From Amycolatopsis sp. NBC_01480 (lineage in GTDB: Bacteria; Actinomycetota; Actinomycetes; Mycobacteriales; Pseudonocardiaceae): a stretch of DNA of 64,000 nucleotides. Position numbers and translations under genes: made by a program. Where the stretch lies: positions 8,742,001-8,806,000 of the forward strand of contig NZ_CP109442.1 in NCBI RefSeq assembly GCF_036227205.1, read 5' to 3'. Below, piece by piece: positions 44,056-53,675 of this stretch (within the stretch, counting starts at the first letter, position 1; every line of letters begins with the position of its first letter). Below the pieces are notes generated by a model that was not told the DNA's origin, searched no databases, and was given only the letters and a program-made list of their open reading frames with translations.

Positions 44056-44328
44056 TCAGTTGCCGGGAACCGCCGAACCGTCGTGTGCGGAGCCGAGCGA
44101 GGCGACCTGCGCGACCAGGCGGGACACGCCCGGCTTCTCCGCGATCGCCTAGCGCGTGTCTGAGAAAGCCGGTCTCGCGGCTGCCGCCGGTAGCGGATGA
44201 CGCTTTCCCTGCACTCAGTGCAGGGAAAGCGTCATCCGCTCCACCGAGCCAGCCCGCCGCACAGCGACCCGCAACCTTTGCCGGACACGCTCTAGCTGGT
44301 CAGGTTGCGCAGCACATCCCGGCCCGCC
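44056..44328 (-). pseudogene. Decayed copy of the LAL 3 C-terminus, split by a MITE-like element
   Basis: On the minus strand the right part reads VLRNLTS and the left part reads AIAEKPGVSR, then LVAQVASLGSAHDGSAVPGN and a stop at 44056-44058. They match VLRNLTNSEIAEKLGVSR and LVASLGSAHDGPAASGN in the intact LAL 3. About 60 bases covering the recognition helix are deleted, and 139 bases of foreign sequence interrupt the copy after LTS. Just to its right (44329-44343) is a remnant of the deoR 2 end (VITA and stop). The whole is thus one extra copy of the deoR 2/LAL 3 convergent junction. Confidence 0.88.
44153..44291. mobile_element. 139-bp MITE-like element with CTAG target duplication
   Basis: The ends are imperfect inverted repeats, CGCGTGTCTGAGAAAG on the left and its approximate complement CTTTGCCGGACACGCT on the right. 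CTAG flanks it on both sides (44149-44152 and 44292-44295). Removing the element and one CTAG restores an ungapped local alignment with the intact LAL 3 sequence. It contains no gene. Its centre is a perfect 49-base palindrome (44192-44240; 24-base arms around one C). Such ends resemble IS5-type elements, but no transposase is present. Confidence 0.8.
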
Positions 44329-44352
44329 GTCATCACGGCCTGACCCGCGCGC

Positions 44353-47070
44353 TCAGTTTCCCGAAGCCGCCGGACCGTCGTGGGCGGAGCCGAGTGACGC
44401 GACCAGCCCAGCCCGACCGTCCACACCGAGCTTGCGGTAGGAGTTCGTCAGGTGCTTCTCCACCGCCCGGCGGGACACACCGAGCTTCTCCGCGATCTCC
44501 GAGTTCGTCAGGTTCCGCAGCACCATCCCGGCCACGATGTTCTCGGCGGGCGTCAACGCCGCCCGGCCCCCGGCCGCCAATCCCGGCGCCGCGGCAGTTG
44601 CAGGCGGGGCCACCTCCTTGATCAGCCAGCCTGCCCCACAGGCTTTGGCCAGTTCCTGGCCTTGCCAAAGGTGTTTCGGCCCGTCCGGTCCCCCGGTCTC
44701 GACCAGCCGACGACCCAACGTCAGCTGAGCCTTGGCCAGCTCCAGCCGGTCCGCCGATCGGCCCAGGACCTCGACCGACTCGCGGAGCAGGACCACCCCA
44801 CGGGCGCCGGCGGTGACCATTCCGCGCACCCGGAGCCCGCGGCCGACCGTCGCCGGGGCGCCCCAGGATTCGGCGAGGGCGTGGTGTTCCTCGGCCAGCG
44901 CCAATGCGTCGGCTTCGCGGCCCAGGCGGTGGTGGAGGATCGCCGCGCCGGCGCGCCAGTCGTACAGCGCCGGGTTGCGCCAGCCTGCCCGCGCGAGCTG
45001 GCGGCCACAGCCGGCGAAGTGGTCCAGAGCGGCTTCCAGATCGCCGGCCGCGGAAGCCAGGAAACCCCGCAGCAGCCGGAAAACGGCACTGGCGCGCGGG
45101 TCAGTCCGGTCGTACTGCCACGCCGCGAGGACCTGCTCCCCCAGCGCCGTGTCCGCGGTCAGGATGGCGACGGACGCCTGCGCGGTCAGCGACGCCACGG
45201 CGGTCTCCGGCCAGTCGAGGTCGGCCAGCTCCGCCGCGCAGGCCGCGCTCGCCTGGGCCCGGGCGGGCTGCCCGGTGGCCAGGAACACCAGCGCCCGCTC
45301 CGCCTGGATCAGCGACTCGGCCGCGACCGCCTGCTGACGCATGGCCTGGGTCAGCGCGAGGTCGAGCCAGCCCGCGATGTCCTCTGTGGAATCCGCCGCG
45401 ACCAGGATCTCCACCAGCGACGTCAGCGCCGAGTGGACATGCGTGGCCGACGCCGGTTCGCGCTCCAGGATCCGGTGTGCCAGCCAGGACACTTCGGCCG
45501 CGGGCAACGCCGCCGAAACCGTGCCGGCCCGCAGCAGCACCACGCCCAGTTCGCGGTCCGCGCCCGTCGACAGCGGCAGCTCCCGGCCCTGCTCCAGCAG
45601 CAGCCCGGTCGTGACGGAGACCTCGCGCGGGTTCTCCAGCCGGGCGTGGCGCAGGCGCGCGTCCAGCCGCACCGCGGTCTCCCGGGTCGGGCCGGCCGCG
45701 CGGGCCGGATCGCCGAGTTCGGCGGCGACCCCGGACGCGATCCGCGCGGCCGCCGGGTCGTACCGGATCGTGGCCGGCGAGATCAGCACCGCCGCGGCCG
45801 CGCGCTCGCCGAGGGTGTCCAGTTCCGGCATCGCCTGGCACACATGGCGAATCGACGACGCCGGGTCCACTCCCCGCTCGGCGACCGCCAGCCCGGCCAG
45901 CAGCCGGGCCCGCTCGGACCCGGCACCGGGAACGTGCAGCAGCGCGCGGCGCAGGTACCGCACGGAGTCCTCCGGGCTGCCGCGCCGCAGGCTGATCGCC
46001 GCGCCCTGGCGCAGGACGTCGGCCTCCCAGCGGTCCAGCTCCCCGGCGATCGCGCGTACGTGCCCGGCCGCCACCTCGGCCGACGCCCCGGCGGCGTGCA
46101 GGGCGCGGGCCGCCGCGCGGTGCAGCCGGTCGTGCCGCTCGACGGACAGCGAGCCGGCAACGGCTTCGGCGATGCGGGAGCAGACGAACCGCGGCGGCTT
46201 CCCGTCCACCACCAGACTGAGGCTTTCCAGGGTCAGCAAGGTCTCCGAGACCTCGACCGGGTCCAGCCCGGTGAGCGTGCCGAGCAGGTCCGGCTCGGCC
46301 CGGACGCCGAGCACCACCATCGCGCCGGCCAGTTCGCGCACCGAATCCCTGGCGTCTTCGAGCCGGGCCAGGCGCGGTGCCAGCAGCAGTTCCTCGGCCA
46401 TCGGCAGCACCTGATCGGCGCCGGCCGCGGTCGGCCGGACCCCGGCCGCGGCGAAACCGCCCATCAGCACGGTCAGCAGCTCCGGGTTTCCCGTGGTCAT
46501 CGCCTGGCACGCGGACGCGAACCCCTCGTCGCAGGGTTCGCCGAGCCAGCCGGTGATGAACTGCGCGGTGCCGGCTGCCGAGAGGTTCGCCGCCCGGACC
46601 TCACAGGTCGCGGCCGCCAGTCCGCGTCGCAGCGCCTGGCTCGAGGCGTGCCCGTTGTCCCCGACCGCGCCGGCGATGACCACCCGCAGCCCGTCCAGGC
46701 GCTGCGCCAGCCGGCTGAGCAGGTCGGCGGACTCGGCGTCGATCCAGCACAGGTCGTCGATCAGCAGCAGCGTGGTGCGGTCGCCCTCGAGCTCGTCCAG
46801 CAGCGGGCCCAGCGAGATCTCCCCGGACGGACCCGGATCCCCGAACAGCTGGCGCACGATGCCGAACGGGAAGCCGTGCTCCGGCTCGGCGCCCACGGCC
46901 CGCCGCACCCGGGCTCCCGGCGCGTCCCCGGCCATCCCGGCCAGCGCGTCCAGCAGTGCGGTCCGCCCCGAGCCCCGCGGCCCGCTGACCAGGACCACTG
47001 CGCCGGTGCCCGCCGCGGCGTCGCCGACCACGCGGTTCAGCACCGCCAGTTCGGATTCCCGTTCGAGCAC
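44353..47070 (-). CDS. LAL-type LuxR regulator 3
   Basis: A 905-residue LAL regulator. Walker A reads GPRGSGRT (residues 30-37), with Arg in place of Lys as in LAL 1. Walker B is LLLIDDLCWID near 105-115. The C-terminal LuxR domain has NSEIAEKLGVSRRAVEKHLT and ends SAHDGPAASGN. The GTG start lies seven bases after the stop of LAL 4, so the two form an operon with LAL 4 first. It is convergent with deoR 2, and a decayed extra copy of its 3' end lies in the gap. Regulatory role by family; target operons are unknown. Confidence 0.9.
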   Translation of the reverse strand: MLERESELAVLNRVVGDAAAGTGAVVLVSGPRGSGRTALLDALAGMAGDAPGARVRRAVGAEPEHGFPFGIVRQLFGDPGPSGEISLGPLLDELEGDRTTLLLIDDLCWIDAESADLLSRLAQRLDGLRVVIAGAVGDNGHASSQALRRGLAAATCEVRAANLSAAGTAQFITGWLGEPCDEGFASACQAMTTGNPELLTVLMGGFAAAGVRPTAAGADQVLPMAEELLLAPRLARLEDARDSVRELAGAMVVLGVRAEPDLLGTLTGLDPVEVSETLLTLESLSLVVDGKPPRFVCSRIAEAVAGSLSVERHDRLHRAAARALHAAGASAEVAAGHVRAIAGELDRWEADVLRQGAAISLRRGSPEDSVRYLRRALLHVPGAGSERARLLAGLAVAERGVDPASSIRHVCQAMPELDTLGERAAAAVLISPATIRYDPAAARIASGVAAELGDPARAAGPTRETAVRLDARLRHARLENPREVSVTTGLLLEQGRELPLSTGADRELGVVLLRAGTVSAALPAAEVSWLAHRILEREPASATHVHSALTSLVEILVAADSTEDIAGWLDLALTQAMRQQAVAAESLIQAERALVFLATGQPARAQASAACAAELADLDWPETAVASLTAQASVAILTADTALGEQVLAAWQYDRTDPRASAVFRLLRGFLASAAGDLEAALDHFAGCGRQLARAGWRNPALYDWRAGAAILHHRLGREADALALAEEHHALAESWGAPATVGRGLRVRGMVTAGARGVVLLRESVEVLGRSADRLELAKAQLTLGRRLVETGGPDGPKHLWQGQELAKACGAGWLIKEVAPPATAAAPGLAAGGRAALTPAENIVAGMVLRNLTNSEIAEKLGVSRRAVEKHLTNSYRKLGVDGRAGLVASLGSAHDGPAASGN

Positions 47071-47077
47071 GGCCGCC

Positions 47078-49777
47078 TCAGCCTTCCGCCGACGCGGTGG
47101 CGGCGCCGAACAACGGTGCCAGGTCGGCGCGGTTCACCACGCCGAGCTTGCGGTAGACGCTGGTCAGGTGGACCTCCACGGTGCGCAGGGTGACCGAAAG
47201 CGTGTCGGCGATCTCGGAGTTGCTCGCCCCGCGCGCGGCGATCCCGGCCACCTTCTGCTCCCGTCCGGTCAGCAGGTCGACCCGGTCGGTGACCCGCGAC
47301 ATCCGGCCGCCGGCGCTGACCAGCAGGGCCCGCGCGGTGGTCGCCGACGCCCAGCCGCCGTGGCGGACCGAAAGGTCGACCGAACGGCGCAGGTGCTCGC
47401 GCGCCGCCACCGCGTCGTCGGCCCGCAGCAGCGCCATGCCGAGGAGGGCTTCGGCCCGCGCGTGGTCGGATTTCGCCGGGGTGCCGGCCAGCACCTCGGC
47501 GGCCTCGGTGAGCGCGTCCAACGCCCGCGGGCCGCGGGTGATCGTGCCCTTGGCCATCAGCGCGAGCCCCTTCGCCCGGCCGGTGCCCCAGGCCGCGGCC
47601 ATCTCCTCACCGCGTTCGACCAGCCCGGCGGCCTCGCCGGACCGGCCCAGCCGCGCCAGCAGGCTGGCCGCGTGCAGCCACCACGGGGCGTAGACCGGAT
47701 TGCTGATCTTGGCCTCGTCCAGGAGCTCGCCGCAGCGCAGGGCGTGGGCCAGTGCCGAGTCGAAGTCCTGGTGGTGCCAGGCCATCGCCGACTTCGCCAG
47801 CAGGAAGTAGTGATCGTCCGGGGAAAGCCCGTCGCCGGCCGCCGTCGCTGCCTGGTCGAGCACCGCCTCGGCCCGGTCTATGTCGCCCAGATTGGACAGC
47901 ACCAGCGCGTGCGTCGCCAGGTGCAGCGTCGTCTTCGGGCCCCACGGCTCCCGCTCGACGATCTCGGCGGCGTCGGCGATGTCGATCGCGGCGTCGGTGA
48001 TCTCCCCCGCGCCGGCCAGGATCCACGCCCTCGTGCTCAGCGCCAGCAGGTCGGTCCACGGGGCGTCGCGCCGCTCGCCGCCGAGCAGTGCCTTGCCCAC
48101 CCCGGTGATCGCCTCGTCGAATTCGTCGGCGAGGAACAGCACCGTCGCCGCGCCCGAGGCCGTCCAGCCGGTTTTCGGCTGCGGGCCGCTCAGCGCGCGA
48201 CGCGCGAAGTCGGCCGCGATGGTCGCGGAAGTGCCGCGCATGGTGGTGATCAGGGCCTGCGCCACCAAGGCCTGACGTTCGGCAGGGGTGTCACCGGGCC
48301 GCGCCTGCGGTTCCCGGAGCACGGCGGACGCGGCGGTCCCCCGCAGCCGCACCAGGGCTTCCAGCCGGACCCGCGCTTCGAACTCGTCCGCCGTCTCGGC
48401 TCCGCCACCGCCGGTGCCGAGCGCGGCCAGCGCCTCCGACAGCACGACCGTCGGCGCCCAAACCCCGCGCACCGTCAGGGAAATCGCGCCGAGCAGCTCG
48501 GCGACCACCGCCCGTGCGTGGGGCTCGCTCACCTGGGGAAGGGCTTCCTCCAGCAACGGCGCCGCCCGCCACGGGTCCACTTCGACCAGCGCCTGCGCGA
48601 GCTCGACGCGCGCGCCCACGTCCCCGGGGTCGGTCTCGACCAGCCGGGCCAGGCAACGCAGCGCGAAGCGATTCCCCGTGGCGCGGCCGGCCCTGGCCAG
48701 CAGGCCGCGCATCCACGGCTCGTCGAGCGAATCCAGCGCGAGCAGCTGCTCGGCGACGCGCTCGGCCGGCTCCCCCGCGTCGTTGAGGATGCGTGCGGCC
48801 CGCCGCCTCAGCTCGCTGCGTTCGGCCTCACCGAGTTCGTCGAGCACTGTCGAAAGGATGTCGAGCTGGCACTCGTCGTCACCCGCGCCGGGAATGGCGT
48901 GTCCCTTGAGGAGGGAGAAAGCCGCGACGACCGCCGGGATCGGCAGGCCCGAAAGGCTCGACACCAGCTCGGCGTCGAAAGCCTGCAACACGGCGGCGGC
49001 CCGGGCGACCTGTCGCAGCGGTTCGGACCAATGCACCAGCCGCTCCCGCACCGCCACCCGCACCAGGCCGGCGCCGAGTTCGGCGACGCGGGCCGCGCCC
49101 GCCTTGTCCGGCCGCACGCCTTCTTCCCGGACCGCGGCGAGCAAACGGAGGAGAAACCGCGGGTTGCCTTCGGATGCCTTGGCGCAGGCCAGGGTGAAGT
49201 CCGGGGCCGGCGAGCGGCGCAGCTGCCGCCGGATGACGTCGGCGACGTCATCGTGGCCGAACGGTCCCGGCTCGATCACCTTCGCGCGGCCCGCGGCGGC
49301 CACCCCGGCCAGCCGGCGGTCGTACGGGACCGGGCCGTCCGAGCACTCGGCCAGCACCACCAGCAGCGGCAGGTCCGCGCCCCGGCGCAGGAGGAACTCG
49401 AACCAGCGCAACGACTTGTCGTCGCAGGAATCGGCGTTGTCGAGCACCAGCACGAGTGGCGCCACGCCGATGCGGGCAAGCGCGAGACGGTGAAGCGCTT
49501 GCAGCGCGAGGTATTCGTCGTCGGGAAGCGGATACTCGGGATCGAGCCCCAGCAGCTTCCGGACCGTCGCGTACGGGGCCGGGTCCCCGGAGGCCCGCAG
49601 GACCGTGCCGCCGTCGCTGATTCGATCCAGCAGGGCGGTTTTCCCGATCCCCGAAGGCCCGCGCACGATGACCAGCCGGGCGGACCCCGCCCGCGCGCCA
49701 TCGACCGAGGCGGCCAGCACGGCCAGTTCTCCCGAGCGCCCGATCAGGCCCGGACCGGCTTCCGTGTGACGCGACAT
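47078..49777 (-). CDS. LAL-type LuxR regulator 4
   Basis: An 899-residue LAL regulator, first gene of a two-gene operon with LAL 3. Walker A is canonical (GPSGIGKT, residues 40-47) but Walker B reads [11 protein letters not shown], with Asn at the second acidic position. The C-terminal LuxR domain has [20 protein letters not shown]. The ATG at 49777 follows a GGAGG-containing leader (ACGGAGGGCCGTC). It is probably an activator of the polyene cluster, as for the NysR/AmphR families. The altered Walker B may affect ATP hydrolysis more than binding. Confidence 0.9.
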   Translation of the reverse strand: MSRHTEAGPGLIGRSGELAVLAASVDGARAGSARLVIVRGPSGIGKTALLDRISDGGTVLRASGDPAPYATVRKLLGLDPEYPLPDDEYLALQALHRLALARIGVAPLVLVLDNADSCDDKSLRWFEFLLRRGADLPLLVVLAECSDGPVPYDRRLAGVAAAGRAKVIEPGPFGHDDVADVIRRQLRRSPAPDFTLACAKASEGNPRFLLRLLAAVREEGVRPDKAGAARVAELGAGLVRVAVRERLVHWSEPLRQVARAAAVLQAFDAELVSSLSGLPIPAVVAAFSLLKGHAIPGAGDDECQLDILSTVLDELGEAERSELRRRAARILNDAGEPAERVAEQLLALDSLDEPWMRGLLARAGRATGNRFALRCLARLVETDPGDVGARVELAQALVEVDPWRAAPLLEEALPQVSEPHARAVVAELLGAISLTVRGVWAPTVVLSEALAALGTGGGGAETADEFEARVRLEALVRLRGTAASAVLREPQARPGDTPAERQALVAQALITTMRGTSATIAADFARRALSGPQPKTGWTASGAATVLFLADEFDEAITGVGKALLGGERRDAPWTDLLALSTRAWILAGAGEITDAAIDIADAAEIVEREPWGPKTTLHLATHALVLSNLGDIDRAEAVLDQAATAAGDGLSPDDHYFLLAKSAMAWHHQDFDSALAHALRCGELLDEAKISNPVYAPWWLHAASLLARLGRSGEAAGLVERGEEMAAAWGTGRAKGLALMAKGTITRGPRALDALTEAAEVLAGTPAKSDHARAEALLGMALLRADDAVAAREHLRRSVDLSVRHGGWASATTARALLVSAGGRMSRVTDRVDLLTGREQKVAGIAARGASNSEIADTLSVTLRTVEVHLTSVYRKLGVVNRADLAPLFGAATASAEG

Positions 49778-50089
49778 GACGGCCCTCCGTCCTATCAGCG
49801 CCCTTGGTATATCAGTAAAAAGTGCACACTAAAACAAACCCGGCGCCAAGAGGCAATGATCCTGCACTCACGGGCATTGTCCCGGCCAGGCGGCTGACCA
49901 CCGGAATTCGAGCCGTTTATGTGCGCTTTTGTCCCCGTCTTCAGAGGATATTCACCGCTGGTTGAGAACAGGGCCATCCGGCGATGCCACGGCCCGAGTT
50001 GCCGAGCTACCGCCCGGAGGTTAGCTATCGGCAAAATCGAGTACGGCGCGGCCATTGTGGACGGACGTGGGACGGCGAGACTGTGGACC
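49778..50089. other. Upstream region of LAL 4
   Basis: A 312-base gap between LAL 4 and the protease gene. It contains an AT-rich block at 49805-49845 with GTGCAC in its middle, probably the LAL 4 promoter region. I see no gene, and no clear PimM-like box. Confidence 0.6.
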
Positions 50090-50752
50090 TCAGGCCAGGC
50101 TGGCGCCGTACGCGGCGAGCACGGGCGGCAGCGGCTGGTAGAAGCTGACCTGGCTGTTCCCGCCGGACAGGACGCCGTAGCCGATGCCGCCGGCGAACAA
50201 CGGGCCGCCGCTGTCCCCGCTCGAGACGGGGATGTCGGTAGCGATCGTGCCGACCACCTGCTTGCCGGCGCCGTAGTCCACGGTCTGGCCCAGGCCGAGC
50301 ACCTTGCCGCACTTCTTCTTCGTGGTCATGCCGCTGCGGCAGACCGCCTGCCCCACCCGCGGAATGCCCGCGCGCAGGATCCGCTGGGTCCGGCCGTCGT
50401 AGAGGTCGACGCTGCTGGGCCCGGAGCCGCCGGCGTCCCTGATGCGGCCGTAGTCGGTCCCCGGGAAGTGGGTGTCCAGGTTTGCGCCGATGTCCTTCCA
50501 GTCGAGCCCGTGCTCGGTGCAATGCCCGGCCGTCAGGATGTACCGGACGCCCTTGACGACGATCGCGAATCCCGCCGAGCAGTAGTACGGCTCGCGTCCG
50601 GGCCCGGGCGAGACGGTGTACATCGCGTCGCCACCGTGCACAGTGGACTGCTGGTTCGCGCCGGCCGCCGAGGCGACCGGAGAGGCCAGCAAGGTGGCCG
50701 TGGCCAAGGAAAGCAGCACCCCGGACAGCCTGCGACCTGAATGGCTGAACAT
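50090..50752 (-). CDS. Secreted S1-family serine protease
   Basis: A 220-residue exported protease. A signal peptide is clear: MFSHSGRRLSGV, a hydrophobic run, then an ASPVASAA-type cleavage site near residue 30. The chymotrypsin/streptogrisin fold is marked by TAGHC (catalytic His) and SSGDSGGPL (catalytic Ser); the Asp is probably in the GTDYG stretch. The ATG at 50752 is preferred because GGAGG lies eight bases upstream; an ATG at 50758 is too close, and longer readings run before the signal peptide. It stands alone, with no visible inhibitor gene. Cleavage preference cannot be told. It is not expected to take part in polyene synthesis. Confidence 0.88.
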   Translation of the reverse strand: MFSHSGRRLSGVLLSLATATLLASPVASAAGANQQSTVHGGDAMYTVSPGPGREPYYCSAGFAIVVKGVRYILTAGHCTEHGLDWKDIGANLDTHFPGTDYGRIRDAGGSGPSSVDLYDGRTQRILRAGIPRVGQAVCRSGMTTKKKCGKVLGLGQTVDYGAGKQVVGTIATDIPVSSGDSGGPLFAGGIGYGVLSGGNSQVSFYQPLPPVLAAYGASLA

Positions 50753-50943
50753 CGACATTTCCTCCCGCTCGGACTTCGGACCCGGCACTTCCGACCAGTC
50801 CAGCGGTGGCCGCGCGGCGGCACAATGGTTATCAGTCGGACGAGTGACGCGGTCACCCCGGATCGGGGCCATTACCGCGTCACAGACGGCAATACCGAAA
50901 TCGACCGCCGGCTATCCGGGAAAGCGCTGTCTGACAAGGAGAA

Positions 50944-52362
50944 CTAACGCGGGCCCGGCGTGTACAGCGCGCCCAGGAACTCCAGCAGCAGCCGCTCACG
51001 CAGGGGTTCGGCGGCGGTGGCCAGCAGGGCGTTGATCGGGGCCATCCGGTCGGGCAGGCGGTCGCCGCCGGTCAGGCCCGCCGCGGCGAGCAGGCCGCCG
51101 AACTGTTCCGGGGTAAGGGTTTCCGGGTCGAGGGCGGCGACAAACGCGGCCACGTCCGGGTCGACCGGCACCGGTCCGGCCGCCTTGGCCGCGAGCACCG
51201 AGGCGGTCAGGTCCGCCAGGAACTCCGTCTCGCTGCCGTGGTTCGCGGCGGTCACGGTCAGGTGCAGGTTCAGCGGTGAGGACCCGTGCGCGAACTGGGG
51301 CTGCACGTACCAGCCCCGCGCCTTCATCTCGTCGGCGACGGTGAACAGGTCGAACTCCGCGCCGGCGGCGGTGAAGGCGATCAGGGTCGAGTCCGGGTCG
51401 CCGAGGATGCGCAGGCCGTCGATCCCGGCGACGCCCTCGCGGATCCGCGCGACGGCCTCCCGCGTCACCTCGGCCAGGCGCAGGTAGCCCTCGTCGCCGA
51501 GGTGGCGGACCACCGCCCACGCCGCGGCGAGCGGGCCGCCGGAGCGGGTGCTCTGCAGCGTCGGGTTCAGCATCGTGTAGCCCGGCCAGTCCGCGCTGGC
51601 GAAGTAGTGCGTCCGCCGCAGCCCGGCGTTCGCGTGCAGCAGCACGGAAACGCCCTTCGCGCAATACGCGTACTTGTGCAGGTCCACCGAGAGGCTGGTC
51701 ACGCCGGGCACGCTGAAATCGAATGGCGGCACGTCGGCGCCGAGCCGCGCGAGGTACGGCAGCACCCACGCGCCGATGCAGCCGTCCACGTGCATCCGGA
51801 CCCCGCGCGCGGCGGCCGCGGCCGCGATCTCCGGGACCGGGTCGACCACCCCGTGCGCATAGGACGGCGCGCTGGCCACAACGAGCACAGTGGACTCGTC
51901 GATCGCCGCCGCCATCGCCGCGGGGTCCGCGCGGAACGTGACCGGGTCCACCGGCACCACGACCTTGCGCACGCCGAACAGGTGGGCCGCCTTGTGGAAC
52001 GCCGCGTGCGCGGTCTCCGGCAGGACCATATTCGGCGCCGCGAGGCCCGGCCGGGCGTCGCGCGCGGCGAGGACCGCCAGCAGGCAGGACTCGGTGCCGC
52101 CGGAGGTCACCGTGCCGACCGTCTCCGCGTCGCCGCCGAGCAGCCCGGCCGCGGTGGCGACCAGGTCGTTCTCCATCCGCAGCAGGCTCGGGAACGCGGT
52201 CGGGTCCAGCCCGTTCGCCGAAGAGGCCAGCGCGTACGCCGCCGCGGCAATCTCGTCCACTTCGGACAGACCGCTGTCGTAGACGTACGCGAGCGTGTGC
52301 CCGCCGTGGGTCGGGAGGTCGCCGGCGCGCAGCTCCCGCAGCTGCGCCAGCACGTCGGTCAC
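50944..52362 (-). CDS. PLP-dependent decarboxylase/lyase (S1P-lyase-like)
   Basis: A 472-residue fold-type I PLP enzyme. SGGTES (87-92) binds the phosphate, HVDGC with D193 contacts the pyridine nitrogen, and DLHKY with K230 is the Schiff-base lysine. The YAYCAKG stretch after the lysine is typical of sphingosine-1-phosphate lyases and related group II amino-acid decarboxylases. The GTG start overlaps the MFS stop in GTGA, so it is translationally coupled to the transporter. An apparent 956-residue fusion with upstream sequence is only an open shadow of the MFS gene. The substrate is unknown: a phosphorylated long-chain base or an amino acid brought in by the transporter is possible. Confidence 0.85.
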   Translation of the reverse strand: MTDVLAQLRELRAGDLPTHGGHTLAYVYDSGLSEVDEIAAAAYALASSANGLDPTAFPSLLRMENDLVATAAGLLGGDAETVGTVTSGGTESCLLAVLAARDARPGLAAPNMVLPETAHAAFHKAAHLFGVRKVVVPVDPVTFRADPAAMAAAIDESTVLVVASAPSYAHGVVDPVPEIAAAAAARGVRMHVDGCIGAWVLPYLARLGADVPPFDFSVPGVTSLSVDLHKYAYCAKGVSVLLHANAGLRRTHYFASADWPGYTMLNPTLQSTRSGGPLAAAWAVVRHLGDEGYLRLAEVTREAVARIREGVAGIDGLRILGDPDSTLIAFTAAGAEFDLFTVADEMKARGWYVQPQFAHGSSPLNLHLTVTAANHGSETEFLADLTASVLAAKAAGPVPVDPDVAAFVAALDPETLTPEQFGGLLAAAGLTGGDRLPDRMAPINALLATAAEPLRERLLLEFLGALYTPGPR

Positions 52363-53675
52363 GGCTGCGCGGCCGGCTTCGGCTCCAGCACCTTGCGGCG
52401 CAGCAGCGGGCCGGCGAGCGCGACCAGCACGGCCGGCAGCACCGACGACCCGAGCAGGATCGCGGTAACCGCCGAGCCCGGCTGCGCGGCCGTGGCATCG
52501 GTGCTGGACACGTAATTGCCCAGCTGCAGCACGATCCCGAACAGCCCGGGGCCCAGCGCCAGCCCGAGCGTCTCCGACGCGGTCCACACCCCGGCCGTGA
52601 TGCCCGCGCGGGTCTCCCCCGTGCGCTCCTCCTCGGCGGTGATCAGGTCCGGCAGGATCGCCAGCGGGAACACCGAGATCCCGGCGTAGCCCACTCCGGC
52701 GAGCGCGACGAAGACCATGGTGACGGCGAACGGCGCCACCTGGGCGAGGATGATCCCGAGCAGCCCCACGGTGAACACCCCGGTGGCGATCCGGAAGCCG
52801 TTGAGCTTGCCGTAGCGGCGGCCCAGCCGCGGCCACAGCGGCATGGTCACCAGCGCCGGGCCGACGAACCCGACGAACAGCGCGGTGCGGTAGCCCGGGT
52901 CGCCGAGCACGTGCTGCGCGAAATACGGGATCGCCGCCAGCACCGTGCCGACGCCGAGCGCCTGGATGAAGTAGGTGCCCATCAGCCACTTGAACGGCCG
53001 CCACTGCGCGATGGTGCGCAGCTGCTGCTTGAAGCTGAGCGCGTTCGGCCGCAGCGAGCCGACCGGCGCCCCCTTCAGGCCGGTGTAGACGCCGATCGTG
53101 GCGGCCAGGATGATCACCGCCATCACGATGCCCATCACGCGGTAGCCCGCGACCCCGGCGAGCACGTCGGTGATGGCCGGCGCCGCGCCGCCCGAGACGA
53201 GGATGGCGACGGCGAGCACGCCGATCCGCACGCTGGTGAGCTTCGTGCGCTCCTCGGCCGATTCGGTCAGCTCCGCGGGCAGCGCGTTGAACGGCACCTG
53301 GAAGAACGCGTACGCGGTGGCGCACAGGAAGAACACGACCACCACGTACGTCGCGTCCGGGCCCGGTCTGCCGAAGCCGGGGTGGGCGAACAGCGCGGCG
53401 AACAGGATCGCCACGCCGATGCCGCCGCGCAGCAGGAACCGCCGCCGGCTGCCGGTCTTCACCAGGTCCGCGTCCGACAGCCGTCCGGCCACCGGGTTGA
53501 ACAGCACGTCCCAGGCCTTGGGCACGAACACGATCACGCCGGCCACCGCGGCGGGCACGGCCATGGTGTCGGTCAGGTACGGCAGGAGGAGCAGTCCGGG
53601 CACCGTGCCGAAGGCGCCGGTGACGAACGAGCCGAGCGAGTAGCGGAATCTCGTCCGGCGGGGCAGCGACGCCAA
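52359..53675 (-). CDS. MFS transporter, GPH (sugar:cation symporter) type
   Basis: A 438-residue inner-membrane transporter with about twelve hydrophobic segments. It has the GPH/MFS_2 hallmarks: WDVLFNPVAGRLSD near 55-70, and PFNALPAELT followed by ER-K-LTSVR near 125-145. The family usually moves sugars or other small solutes with a cation. The start is an unusual TTG at 53675, supported by GAGGAGGA just upstream. It overlaps the PLP-enzyme gene by four bases, so transporter and enzyme probably act on the same compound. Confidence 0.85.
   Translation of the reverse strand: MASLPRRTRFRYSLGSFVTGAFGTVPGLLLLPYLTDTMAVPAAVAGVIVFVPKAWDVLFNPVAGRLSDADLVKTGSRRRFLLRGGIGVAILFAALFAHPGFGRPGPDATYVVVVFFLCATAYAFFQVPFNALPAELTESAEERTKLTSVRIGVLAVAILVSGGAAPAITDVLAGVAGYRVMGIVMAVIILAATIGVYTGLKGAPVGSLRPNALSFKQQLRTIAQWRPFKWLMGTYFIQALGVGTVLAAIPYFAQHVLGDPGYRTALFVGFVGPALVTMPLWPRLGRRYGKLNGFRIATGVFTVGLLGIILAQVAPFAVTMVFVALAGVGYAGISVFPLAILPDLITAEEERTGETRAGITAGVWTASETLGLALGPGLFGIVLQLGNYVSSTDATAAQPGSAVTAILLGSSVLPAVLVALAGPLLRRKVLEPKPAAQP

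Noticed and set aside
46493..49897. 1134-codon plus-strand frame across both minus-strand LAL genes
   Set aside because: It spans two genes with clear domains, ribosome sites and stops on the other strand; the frame itself shows no family features.
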